Shown in pieces: positions 44,701 through 52,163 of a stretch of DNA of 64,000 nt; within the stretch, counting starts at the first letter, position 1; each line of letters begins with the position of its first letter. A program made the position numbers and the translations under genes. This DNA comes from Sinomonas albida. Its GTDB lineage: Bacteria; Actinomycetota; Actinomycetes; Actinomycetales; Micrococcaceae. The stretch lies in assembly GCF_004919045.1 (NCBI RefSeq), contig NZ_SWDW01000003.1, positions 199,779 to 263,778 on the forward strand, given 5' to 3'. The notes under the pieces are model-generated. The model had not been told where the DNA came from, did no database searches, and was given only the letters and a program-made list of their open reading frames with translations.

Positions 44701-46756
44701 GGCGACGTTCACGCCGTCGGCCGCTCTGGCCTACAGCACGCAGTACACGGCGACCGTGAGCGGGGCCGCGAACTCCGCGGGCCAGACGATGGCCTCGCCG
44801 TACTCGTGGAGCTTCACGACGGCGGCCGCACCCCCGGCGCCGGCCGTGACGTCCACCTCGCCGGCCTCCGGCGCAACCGGGGTGGCGATCGGCGTCGCGC
44901 CCAGCGCGACGTTCAACCAGGCCGTCACCGCCTCGAGCGTGACGTTCACGCTCAAGGATCCGACCGGCGCCTCCGTCGCCGGCGCGACGAGCCTCAACTC
45001 CGCCGGCACCGTGGCGACGTTCACGCCGTCGGCCGCCCTCGCCTACAGCACCCAGTACACGGCGACGGTCAGCGGCGCGACCAACTCGACGGGCCAGACG
45101 ATGGCTTCGCCATCCTCGTGGAGCTTCACGACCGTTGCCCCGCCGCCGCCGCCGAACGTGAGCTCGAGCAACCCCGCGCCGGGCGCCACCGGCATTGACC
45201 CCGGGGCCACGGTGAACGCGACGTTCAGCCAGGACGTCACGCCGTCGTCGATCACGTTCGTGCTCAAGGACCCCACGGGCGCGACCATCGCCGGCTCGAC
45301 GTCCTACTCGAGCACGACGACCACCGCGACGTTCACGCCGTCCGCGCTGCTTGCCAACAACACGCAGTACACGGCCACCGTCAGTGGGGCGACCAATGCC
45401 ACGGGGCAGACGATGTCCCCCTACAGCTGGAGCTTCACGACGGCTCCCGGCTACAGCTGCCCGTGCACGGTGTTCGCCGCCAACTCCACTCCGGCGACCG
45501 CGAGCGCGTCTGACACGGGCTCGGTCGAGCTGGGCATGAAGTTCCGCCCGAGCGTGGCGGGCCAGATCACGGGCGTGCGCTTCTACAAGGGTCCGCAGAA
45601 CATCGGCACCCACGTGGGCAACCTGTGGTCCTCGACGGGGACGAAGCTCGCGACTGTGACGTTCGTCAACGAGAGCACCTCCGGCTGGCAGCAGGCGTAC
45701 TTCTCGTCGCCCGTGGCTGTATCGGCGAACACGACGTACGTGATCTCCTACTTCGCTCCGAGCGGCGGCTACGCCTACACGAGCAACGGCTTCTCGTCGG
45801 CACAAGGAGCGGCGCCCATAACCGGCCTCGCGAACGGGACCGACGGAGGGAACGGGGTGTACGTCTACGGAGCGTCCTCCGCGTTCCCGGCGAGCACGTA
45901 CGGGGCCACGAACTACTGGGTTGACGCAGTCTTCAAGTCCGGCGGTTCGAGCGCACCTGTCGTGCTGCAGGCCTCGCCGTCCCAGGGCGCGACAGGCGTC
46001 TCGCCCAGTGCCGCGGTGTCCGCGACGTTCGACCAGGCCGTGGACACCACGAGCGCCACGTTCACGGTCGCGCCGAGCGGCGGAGCGAACGTTGCCGGAT
46101 CCACCGGCAACCTCACAGCCACGGGCACGTACACGTTCACGCCGACGTCGCCGCTCGCGGCCAACACCACCTACACGGCGACCGTCTCGGGGGTGAAGAA
46201 CTCGGCCGGGCAGCCCATGGCCTCCGCCTACAGCTGGAGCTTCACCACGGGCGCCTCCAGCGGACCCAAGTGCCCGTGCAGCGTCTTCAGTTCCTCGTCG
46301 GTCCCGGCCACCGTGTCGGTCGCTGACCCGAATCAGGTCGAGCTGGGCATGCAGTTCACCTCGGACGTCGCCGGATCGGTCACGGGCATCACGTTCTACA
46401 AGGGCCCCCAGAACACGGGCACGCACGTCGGCCACCTGTGGACGGCCTCCGGCACGCTGCTCGCGACCGTGACGTTCTCGGGTGAGACGGCGAGCGGATG
46501 GCAGACGGCGACCCTGTCGAGCCCCGTTTCCATCAGCGCCAACACGACGTACGTCGTGTCCTACTACGCACCGAACGGCAACTACTCGGCCAACGGCGCC
46601 TACTTCACCTCGGCGGCGGACAACCCGCCGCTCCACGGCCTGGTCTCCGCACCGGGACAGTACAACGGGGTCTACGCGTACGGAGCGTCGCAGTTCCCGT
46701 CGCGGACGTACAACGCGACGAACTACTGGGTCGACGTGATCTTCACGACTCCGTAG
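41753..46756 (+). CDS. Giant secreted protein: DMF-dehydratase-like domain, DUF4082 x3, Ig-like repeats
   Basis: The protein has 1667 aa. A signal peptide covers about 1-43 (LAAWASTALVAALFVALPSV, cleavage after VQA). Residues about 45-530 resemble the N,N-dimethylformamidase beta-subunit-like domain (VYQTADETWEAYNTYGGNDL, KVYVTAGHDEYWSNDQ). An Ig-like segment follows (about 545-640), DUF4082 at about 646-818, four SbsA-type Ig repeats at about 823-1234, DUF4082 at 1235-1398, another Ig repeat, and DUF4082 at 1505-1667. GTG 41753 with AAGGAG 5 nt upstream is preferred to ATG 41699. It ends the plus-strand exopolysaccharide operon; it may bind or modify the polymer outside the cell, which is inference. 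Confidence 0.85.
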   Translation: MAHRAAHRSPHRPSLRALAAWASTALVAALFVALPSVAVQAATDPCAAPVQSAVACENSKPGNPQSDWLVSGSGDSTIQGYATQMSANLGDTLQFKVSTNARAYHIDIYRLGYYQGNGARKIAGNILPSAALPQNQPACQTFSATGLIDCGNWAVSASWAVPTNAVSGVYVALLTRNDTGGSSWIPFVVRNDAGTTAMVYQTADETWEAYNTYGGNDLYTCSVACPPGSPQAYKGAFKVSYNRPFLNDGTNYLTAAELPMIRFMEANGYDLSYIAGNDAATRGSLLTNHKVYVTAGHDEYWSNDQRANVEAARDKGVSLAMFTGNEVFWRTRWESSQAGPTTAGRTLVCYKDTHFNAPTDPVTWTGAWADPRFGTSGGGGNPQNALTGQLFNVNSGTSDITVPARFAKDRLWRNTPVANLTGTQSVTLAPGVGTLGYEWDLDANNGFRPAGLFDLSSTTVTNAEVFTDYGSTTQAGQTATHNLTEYRAASGALVFGAGTVQWSWGLDSFTTGKSVDTTMQQATVNLFADMGAQPVTLIPGLVAASASTDKTAPTSAITSPTAGTSTPDGTAITIKGTASDTGGGVVAGVEVSTDGGTTWHPASGTTSWTYTWIAHGSPSAVIKSRAVDDSGNLESPGGGVSLGIPCPCSVLGTAATPKTVDAGDPGAVEVGTQFHADVNGTVTGVRFYKAAKNTGSHVGNLWTTSGTLLASATFTGETASGWQSVTFSPPASITAGTNYIVSYYAPNGHYSDDDGYFFNNPSPPPAGSDSVDSPPLHFTRSVPGSPNGFYVYSGSSTFPSQYYDADNYWVDPVFSPGANPAPAVTTTSPASGATGVATSVAPSATFNQTVTASSVTFTLKDPTGASVAGSTSLGSNGTVATFTPSAALAYSTQYTATVSGATNSGGQTMASPYSWSFTTASAPPVPAVASTSPASGATGVAIGVAPNATFNQAVTPSSVTFTFKDPTGASVAGTTSLNSAGTVATFTPSAALAYSTQYTATVSGAANSAGQTMASPYSWSFTTAAAPPAPAVTSTSPASGATGVAIGVAPSATFNQAVTASSVTFTLKDPTGASVAGATSLNSAGTVATFTPSAALAYSTQYTATVSGATNSTGQTMASPSSWSFTTVAPPPPPNVSSSNPAPGATGIDPGATVNATFSQDVTPSSITFVLKDPTGATIAGSTSYSSTTTTATFTPSALLANNTQYTATVSGATNATGQTMSPYSWSFTTAPGYSCPCTVFAANSTPATASASDTGSVELGMKFRPSVAGQITGVRFYKGPQNIGTHVGNLWSSTGTKLATVTFVNESTSGWQQAYFSSPVAVSANTTYVISYFAPSGGYAYTSNGFSSAQGAAPITGLANGTDGGNGVYVYGASSAFPASTYGATNYWVDAVFKSGGSSAPVVLQASPSQGATGVSPSAAVSATFDQAVDTTSATFTVAPSGGANVAGSTGNLTATGTYTFTPTSPLAANTTYTATVSGVKNSAGQPMASAYSWSFTTGASSGPKCPCSVFSSSSVPATVSVADPNQVELGMQFTSDVAGSVTGITFYKGPQNTGTHVGHLWTASGTLLATVTFSGETASGWQTATLSSPVSISANTTYVVSYYAPNGNYSANGAYFTSAADNPPLHGLVSAPGQYNGVYAYGASQFPSRTYNATNYWVDVIFTTP
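44221..45130 (+). repeat. Tandem Ig-like domain repeats inside the giant protein gene
   Basis: Three consecutive units of about 300 bp are highly similar in DNA as well as protein (start PASGATGVA, end SPYSWSFTTA or close). A fourth unit (about 45150-45450) and a fifth (about 45955-46250) are more diverged. The pattern suggests recent duplication or gene conversion. Confidence 0.85.
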
Positions 46757-46783
46757 CCTGGCTCGCACGGTAGGCGACTAGCA

Positions 46784-46815
46784 GCAGCCCCCGAACCTCG
46801 CAGTCCGGGGGCTGC
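46784..46815. terminator. Terminator hairpin after the giant secreted protein gene
   Basis: GCAGCCCCCG (46784-46793) pairs with CGGGGGCTGC (46806-46815) around a 12-nt loop, 27 bp after the stop codon. It lies between convergent operons and could act on both. Confidence 0.7.
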
Positions 46816-46920
46816 ACTGTGTGTGCGGGCTGCATGTGTCTGGGGCTGCTCCGTCACGCGACGCGGAGGCGACGTGGGCAACCGTGTCCGGCGCCGCCGT
46901 CGGCCGTCACACTGCAGCCG

Positions 46921-47062
46921 TAGGCTGCGATCACACCGCTGCCCGCAGGCTGCTGCGGTCACACCGCTGCCCGCGGGCTTACGGTCGTGTCACAGCCCGC
47001 GGGGTCACAGCCCGCGGATCAAGCCCCCAGCCCGGTGGATCGTGGTCACAGCCCGCGGGCCA
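46921..47062. repeat. Short direct repeats copying the 3' end of the fusion gene
   Basis: GTCACAGCCCGCGG occurs at about 46989, 47004 and 47045; the last copy overlaps the final codons and stop of the minus-strand fusion gene. Two copies of TCACACCGCTGCCCGC lie at about 46931 and 46959. The gap 46757-47045 otherwise holds only the terminator. Confidence 0.7.
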
Positions 47063-50000
47063 CCGTCGCTGCAGCGGCCAGCCAGGCGCGGCGCGTCTTC
47101 GGCATGAGCGAACCGTAGGCGAGCAGGCCATCCTTCATCGCGGGGTCGAACGGGATCTTGACCACGGCGCGTGCGATCGGCTTGAAACCCGCAGCGATCT
47201 CCTCGACGATCCTGTCGGGAACGGTCGGGTTCTCCTGAGAGACAATGACGACGGCGTTCAGCGCGAGGCTGGCGTAGTGGCCGCCCCGCTCGTAGAGCGC
47301 ATCGAGGAGAAGCGCGGCCGACTCGGCCGAATCGCGGCGGGTCGTGGTAGGCACCACGATCTGGTTCGCGTGGTGGATCATGCGCAGCCACATGGCGTCG
47401 CTCTCGTCGTTCCCGCTGTCGATCAGGATCAGCCGGTAGTACTTGGTCGCGACGGCTTGGACGGCGTCGACGGTATCGGCGTCGAACCGCTGCTGCTCGG
47501 CCAGGAGTTCGGGCCGCGATCGGAGCACATCGTATTTGTCCCGCGTCTGGTGGTGCACGTAGCGGGCCAGATCGGCCGCCTGCGCGCCCGGGGACAGGAG
47601 CCGACCCACCTGCGGGAGGAGTTCGAGCAGGCTCGCATCGTGCGGTCCCTTCTCGGTCCGCCAGCCCAACGTGCCGCGGGTCTGATTGTTGTCCTCCGCA
47701 AGGACTCCGGCACCGCCATAGCGGGCGAACGTTGCGGAAAGGCAGATCGTAGTCATGGACTTGCCCACGCCGCCGCGGCCGTTGACGACCGCAATCGTGC
47801 GAGGACCTGGCCAGTGCTGGGAGACGGCCTGAATATCGGCCCGCTCGGACCGTTCGGCCTTGCCGGGACCCATCCTGATCCCGATCCCCGTGAGAAACCC
47901 ACGCCAGCCGACGGTGGAGGGCTCCTCGACCACCTCTTGCGTGAGGAAGGACCGCCGGTCCTCGCGAACCGTGGTCTCGAAATCAAGTACCCGAAGCGGT
48001 TCGCCACGGTCCTCGCCGCGATTCCACGAATCATCCGCCGGCTCGGCCTCACCGTCCGGGGACACGATCAGGACCGCGGAACCGCTCTCATCCATCGCTG
48101 TCATCCGCACTGGGCGCCCGAGCGAGGCCGCGACGCCTATGACGCGCTGCATGAGTGCCTCCCTCAGCGCCGAGGGACTCGCTTCGTAGAACGACTCCTT
48201 GCGGGCATCGATGGTGAGCTCGCCCGTGCGGTCCGCGTACAGGACAGCTGTGATGACCGGCGAATCTTGGACCCTCGAGTGATCGATAACCATGAGTCGT
48301 TCTCCGTCCCTGACCTGGTTGGCTCCGTAGACTGCAGACTTAGTCCTGCGATCCTTCTCTGGAGGTCGCCCTCGGCCCTCGCGGCGAAGGCGACGCTCGC
48401 GCCCCGCGAACATGCTGCGGTCCAGGAGCGCCGAGGACCCGAAGGCGAGCCCCAGCGATGCTGCGCCCCAGCCGATCCAGGCGCTCCGCAGGCGGGGCGC
48501 CACGTAGGTCACGGTGGCCTGCGTGGGCCGCTGCACGGCGGTGATCTGAGCCTGCCTCCAGATTCCGAGGCAATCCTGCGTGCTTCCCGCGAGTCGGATC
48601 AGCTCCGCCGTGGTCGCGGAAGCCCTCTCCCGAACCGTCGACGGATCTCCCGCGACGACCTCGACGTCGATGAGCGGGGCGTCGAAGTTCGTCTGCCACT
48701 GCCCGCCGTCGTTCCTCAGAGAAACAGACTCCGAATCTGTGAGATCGGCACCGAACAGCGGTGCAGAGTTCGGACGGACTGGGGCGGGCGCATACTCGTC
48801 CGCGTACAGCCTCTGCACCATCGCCGCGTATCCCACCAGGGACCATGCCTCCGTGCGCAGCGGATTGTTCTTGGTGGCCGCCGGGGGTGCCTGGAATTCG
48901 ACGGTCACCTTCGTGTAGTAGACCCCCGTCGCGGTCCGGGTCCACGAGGGTACGGGAGACGCCGACAGGAGGAGGACGGGCAGGAAGACGTACCAGCGCC
49001 GCGCGACAATCTGTGCCCAGGATCGGTGCGGGGGCTCGGCGACGGCGACCTGGCCCGCACCCGAGGTCGGAGGGGCCGCGAAGTTGCCTATCGAGCCGCA
49101 GAGGCCGAGGCACAGGAAGAGCATTCCGACAGCCTGAGGGAAGGCGAACGCATCGAAGGAGCCGCACAGGAGCGCCCCCGCGATCACCGAACCGCCCAAG
49201 GCGGGACCCAGCTTGCCAATTCGCTCCACGCGACGCGCGCGGAAGGATGTCACCGCGGCGACGAGGACCAGCAGGCAGAACGCCGCGGTCCCGACGACGC
49301 CGATTTCGATGAGGAGGTCCAGATACTGGTTGTCGAAGATGTGGTACGACGCGCTCATGGAGCCGAGACCGCGACCGAAGACCGGATGGATCGAGAAGTA
49401 GCTCCAGAACGCGTCATAGCTGTCGGTCCGCGAGGCCAGACTCGGGTCGCCCGGGGCGAACATCCCCAGGATCGTGCCGACGAGGCCTGGCACCAGGAAA
49501 TACATCGCCACGAGAGCAGCGGCTCCGAGCAGAAGGGCGGCCCGACGGGTCTTCCGGTCCCATGTGGGAACCAAGATCCCGACACCGACCACGATGCCAA
49601 GAAGGGCGGAACGCGTCATCGAGACGACGGCGGCGACGGCGACGAGCGCGGCCGGCCACGCGCGCCGAACCATCGACCATCTGGATGGCACGAGGCTGAG
49701 GCTGAGCGCGAGGGGAAGGATCATGGAGAGCACAGCGGCGTACTCGAGCGGATGTCGGGCCGTCGCTTGGGGCCTCAAAAACCCGCCGCGGACGTCCACT
49801 CCTCCGGATCCGCTCGAGACCAGACCGGGGATCTGGATGGCGTCGACAAAGTTCTGCCCGGTGAAGAACTGGACGAGGCCCAAACACGCGTAGAGCCCGC
49901 CCATCACGGCGATGCGCCGGATGAGCACCAGGAACCGCTCGCGGTCGGCGATGCCGTCATGTGCCACGAGGAGGACTCCGGCGTGCGACGCGATGCTGAT

Positions 50001-50366
50001 CAGGGCCATGTTCGTTCCCTTGGCGTCTTCGCCGGGAAGCGCAGACAGCCCTGCTTGAGCGTAGGCAATCAGGATGCAGAGCACGAACACCATCAGGGCG
50101 AGGCGAACTGGCCGAATCCGGTTTCCCCTGTGGGACTCCCGGTGCCTCACGTGATGCCAAATCCACCACAGCATCATCCCGAGGCCATAGATTCCGGCCG
50201 GCGAGCCGGCAGCGCCCAGAGGGCCCACGCCCCGGTCAGAGGGGATCACCAGCAGCAGGAACACGTACAGGGAGAGGACGGACGCCGCGTCCACACCGGT
50301 CCGATGTTCTCGCCGGGGTGGACCGGTTGGGTGCCGGACACCTAGCCCGGACTCACGGACGAGCAT
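47046..50366 (-). CDS. Wzy-like polymerase fused to Wzz-like module and MinD/ParA-type ATPase
   Basis: One open frame of 1106 aa. Residues 20-430: multi-TM O-antigen ligase/polymerase-like part with the outer-loop pattern RGGFLRPQATARHPLEYAAV and HPVFGRGLGS. Residues about 437-680: a Wzz-like module (RRWYVFLPVLLLS, YYTKVTVEFQAPP, second TM near WIGWGAASLGLAFGSSA). Residues about 820-1106: a MinD/ParA ATPase with NGRGGVGKS (Walker A near 860), EDNNQTRG, and RLILIDSGNDESDAMW (Walker B). No Tyr-rich tail is seen, unlike BY-kinases. No start or stop separates the first two parts; ATG at about 48293 with GGAG could give a separate ATPase product. It overlaps the Wzz-like gene by 14 bp. It probably polymerises and exports the repeat unit. 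Confidence 0.75.
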   Translation of the reverse strand: MLVRESGLGVRHPTGPPRREHRTGVDAASVLSLYVFLLLVIPSDRGVGPLGAAGSPAGIYGLGMMLWWIWHHVRHRESHRGNRIRPVRLALMVFVLCILIAYAQAGLSALPGEDAKGTNMALISIASHAGVLLVAHDGIADRERFLVLIRRIAVMGGLYACLGLVQFFTGQNFVDAIQIPGLVSSGSGGVDVRGGFLRPQATARHPLEYAAVLSMILPLALSLSLVPSRWSMVRRAWPAALVAVAAVVSMTRSALLGIVVGVGILVPTWDRKTRRAALLLGAAALVAMYFLVPGLVGTILGMFAPGDPSLASRTDSYDAFWSYFSIHPVFGRGLGSMSASYHIFDNQYLDLLIEIGVVGTAAFCLLVLVAAVTSFRARRVERIGKLGPALGGSVIAGALLCGSFDAFAFPQAVGMLFLCLGLCGSIGNFAAPPTSGAGQVAVAEPPHRSWAQIVARRWYVFLPVLLLSASPVPSWTRTATGVYYTKVTVEFQAPPAATKNNPLRTEAWSLVGYAAMVQRLYADEYAPAPVRPNSAPLFGADLTDSESVSLRNDGGQWQTNFDAPLIDVEVVAGDPSTVRERASATTAELIRLAGSTQDCLGIWRQAQITAVQRPTQATVTYVAPRLRSAWIGWGAASLGLAFGSSALLDRSMFAGRERRLRREGRGRPPEKDRRTKSAVYGANQVRDGERLMVIDHSRVQDSPVITAVLYADRTGELTIDARKESFYEASPSALREALMQRVIGVAASLGRPVRMTAMDESGSAVLIVSPDGEAEPADDSWNRGEDRGEPLRVLDFETTVREDRRSFLTQEVVEEPSTVGWRGFLTGIGIRMGPGKAERSERADIQAVSQHWPGPRTIAVVNGRGGVGKSMTTICLSATFARYGGAGVLAEDNNQTRGTLGWRTEKGPHDASLLELLPQVGRLLSPGAQAADLARYVHHQTRDKYDVLRSRPELLAEQQRFDADTVDAVQAVATKYYRLILIDSGNDESDAMWLRMIHHANQIVVPTTTRRDSAESAALLLDALYERGGHYASLALNAVVIVSQENPTVPDRIVEEIAAGFKPIARAVVKIPFDPAMKDGLLAYGSLMPKTRRAWLAAAATVARGL

Positions 50367-51219
50367 CGTCCCAGGAGGCTGGCGCCAAGGTGGTGGGCTT
50401 GTCCCCGGCGGTCTGAGCGTCGCGCGGGTGGACCGTACGGTGCGAATGCTGGACCGGGCTAGGGCGGAAGCGGCCCCGCACCCGCGTGCCGAAAGTAGTC
50501 ACGGTCACCACCCCCGCCTCGAGGTTGGGCTCCTCGGATTCCACCGGTTCCTCAGCCTTGTGGCGCTCTTTCGACGCCTTCTTCAGAGCACGCTTGAGGG
50601 TGCGGACGGGCTTCATGCGCGCCCGCCTTGCCATGAGCCTGTCAATCAGCCCGACGAAGACGACCGTCCCGGCGACCCCGCCTACCGCGACCATCGCCAT
50701 GGTCTGGAGCTGGGACTTGCTGACCTTCGTCGGCACGTCGTCTGACGACAGCTTCATCGACGTGATGACGGAGTCCGGGGGCACTCTCAGCTGAGCCTGC
50801 AGCGTGGCGAGCGTCGAGGGGACGAGGTCCTCGGCCCCCTGGAGGAGCTTCATGACGGACGACGGATCGTCCGCCGTCGCAGAGATCGCGAGGATGGGAC
50901 CCGAGGTGGTGACATCACGGGTCACCGTGAGGATCCCTCCGGGATAGCGCTTGACGAGGTCCCCGGAGACTTCCGGCGCCGAGACCTTGACCTGCAGAAC
51001 CCCGAGGGCTTGGTCCAAGCCTCCGAGGTAGAGATACGGATTGTCACCGGTCGTGATCGCCACCTTGGGCGGAATCAGGACGATGCTCGCCTTGGCGTCA
51101 TAGGTTGGGTGCACGGCCATATAGGCGCCATACGTTCCGGCCGCCGTCACCAGCAGCCCCACGATGACGAAATACCAGCGCCGCAAGCAGCTTATAAACA
51201 TTTCCCGGAGTTGCATCAT
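50353..51219 (-). CDS. Wzz/chain-length-determinant-like membrane protein
   Basis: The protein has 288 aa: an N-terminal TM helix (RRWYFVIVGLLVTAAGTYGAY), an external domain with TYDAKASIVLIPPKVAI, a second TM (TMAMVAVGGVAGTVVFVGLI) and a long charged cytoplasmic tail of about 90 residues with Lys/Arg then Glu-rich parts. It has no kinase or ATPase domain of its own. Wzz proteins set polymer length with Wzy. The downstream fusion gene starts inside its last codons, so production is coupled. A 77-bp gap separates it from the upstream glycosyltransferase-like gene. Confidence 0.82.
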   Translation of the reverse strand: MMQLREMFISCLRRWYFVIVGLLVTAAGTYGAYMAVHPTYDAKASIVLIPPKVAITTGDNPYLYLGGLDQALGVLQVKVSAPEVSGDLVKRYPGGILTVTRDVTTSGPILAISATADDPSSVMKLLQGAEDLVPSTLATLQAQLRVPPDSVITSMKLSSDDVPTKVSKSQLQTMAMVAVGGVAGTVVFVGLIDRLMARRARMKPVRTLKRALKKASKERHKAEEPVESEEPNLEAGVVTVTTFGTRVRGRFRPSPVQHSHRTVHPRDAQTAGDKPTTLAPASWDDARP

Positions 51220-51296
51220 CAGTCCCCAGTCTTTTCAGTGATTACCTTGACATCGATCCACCTTCGCTGCCCCGAACATTTCCGGCGGACCGCATT

Positions 51297-52163
51297 TCAC
51301 GTTTCGGCACGAAGCCGCGCCGAAGCTGCAGATTTCAACCTGTCCAGACCCTCCTTTCCGGCAATTCCGACGATCACGCGACGGGCCCCGGAACGCGCTC
51401 CGTCGCGCACAGCACGGCTGGGGACCTTCAGGAGACGGTCGACCAGGAATTCTTCGAGTGTTGGCGCCGCGATTCCCTCTGTCCCGGCCTGGAAGAGGTG
51501 TGCATACCGCTCCGGGGCCACCCGCGCCCCGCGAACCCGATTGCTCACGTTTCCGCCATGCACGACCTGAAGCCAGCCGGGCTGGCCGCCGATGTTTCGA
51601 ACCGGCATGATTCCGCCGAGGCGGTTGTGCCAATCGGCCCAACACGTGAGGGGCTCGTCCCAAGTCTCGGCCACCGAGCAGAAGGCGTTGTGCGGATCCC
51701 GCCGCCGGTACAGCGCGTTGCCCTGCCTGATGAGGCCGTTGTCGAGATAGAGCGCGGTCCGGCGCCGGTCGGTCACCGCTGCCTGAATCCGCGCAGCGAA
51801 GTCGACGGCCACGCCGTCGTCGTTGTCGAGGTTGCTCGTGACGAGCACGTCGCCCCGGTGTCCGGTGACGTCGGAGAGGTCGCGAAGAAGATCGCCGTGC
51901 GGGACTTCCTCCCGATACAGCGGCACCAACGCACCGGAAGCGCCGAACGCGTCCATGCGGTCCTTGAGCCAGGCAGGGCTTTCGGTATCGAGATAGACGA
52001 TCCAGCGCAGTCCGGGCGCCGTCTGGGCGGCCACCGACGGGAGGCAGAACCGTTCGAAGAGCGCCAGGCGGTCGCGGAGCCAGCCCGCCTTGGCGCGCAC
52101 CAGGCTCTCGATGCCCCGCGATGGCAGATTGAACCGGGTCAGCAGCACGTGGTCGATGTTCAT
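51297..52163 (-). CDS. Putative rhamnosyltransferase (Rham_transf family)
   Basis: The protein has 288 aa. The pattern DHVLLTRFNLPS at the start, RDRLALFERFCLPSVAAQTA, WIVYLDTESPAWLKDRM and the acidic VTSNLDNDDGVAVDF match the putative rhamnosyl transferase family (GT-A-like). It should transfer a sugar during repeat-unit assembly or modification in the cytoplasm. Its ATG overlaps the stop of the lipoprotein gene by 4 bp. It is the last gene of the overlapping chain that runs from 62.5 kb. Confidence 0.8.
   Translation of the reverse strand: MNIDHVLLTRFNLPSRGIESLVRAKAGWLRDRLALFERFCLPSVAAQTAPGLRWIVYLDTESPAWLKDRMDAFGASGALVPLYREEVPHGDLLRDLSDVTGHRGDVLVTSNLDNDDGVAVDFAARIQAAVTDRRRTALYLDNGLIRQGNALYRRRDPHNAFCSVAETWDEPLTCWADWHNRLGGIMPVRNIGGQPGWLQVVHGGNVSNRVRGARVAPERYAHLFQAGTEGIAAPTLEEFLVDRLLKVPSRAVRDGARSGARRVIVGIAGKEGLDRLKSAASARLRAET

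Noticed and set aside
43526-46768. Open frame of 1080 codons on the minus strand
   Set aside because: Antisense to the giant secreted protein; its repeats simply mirror the Ig-like repeats.
47046-47900. BY-kinase (Wzc/CpsD-type) at the C-terminus of the fusion protein
   Set aside because: No Tyr-rich tail, and the RGGVGKS/DSGND pattern and C-terminal end fit MinD/ParA better.
46821-50345. Open frame of 1174 codons on the plus strand
   Set aside because: Antisense to the Wzy-Wzz-MinD gene; Arg/His/Pro-rich with no domain pattern. The minus-strand frame has TM helices and a P-loop.
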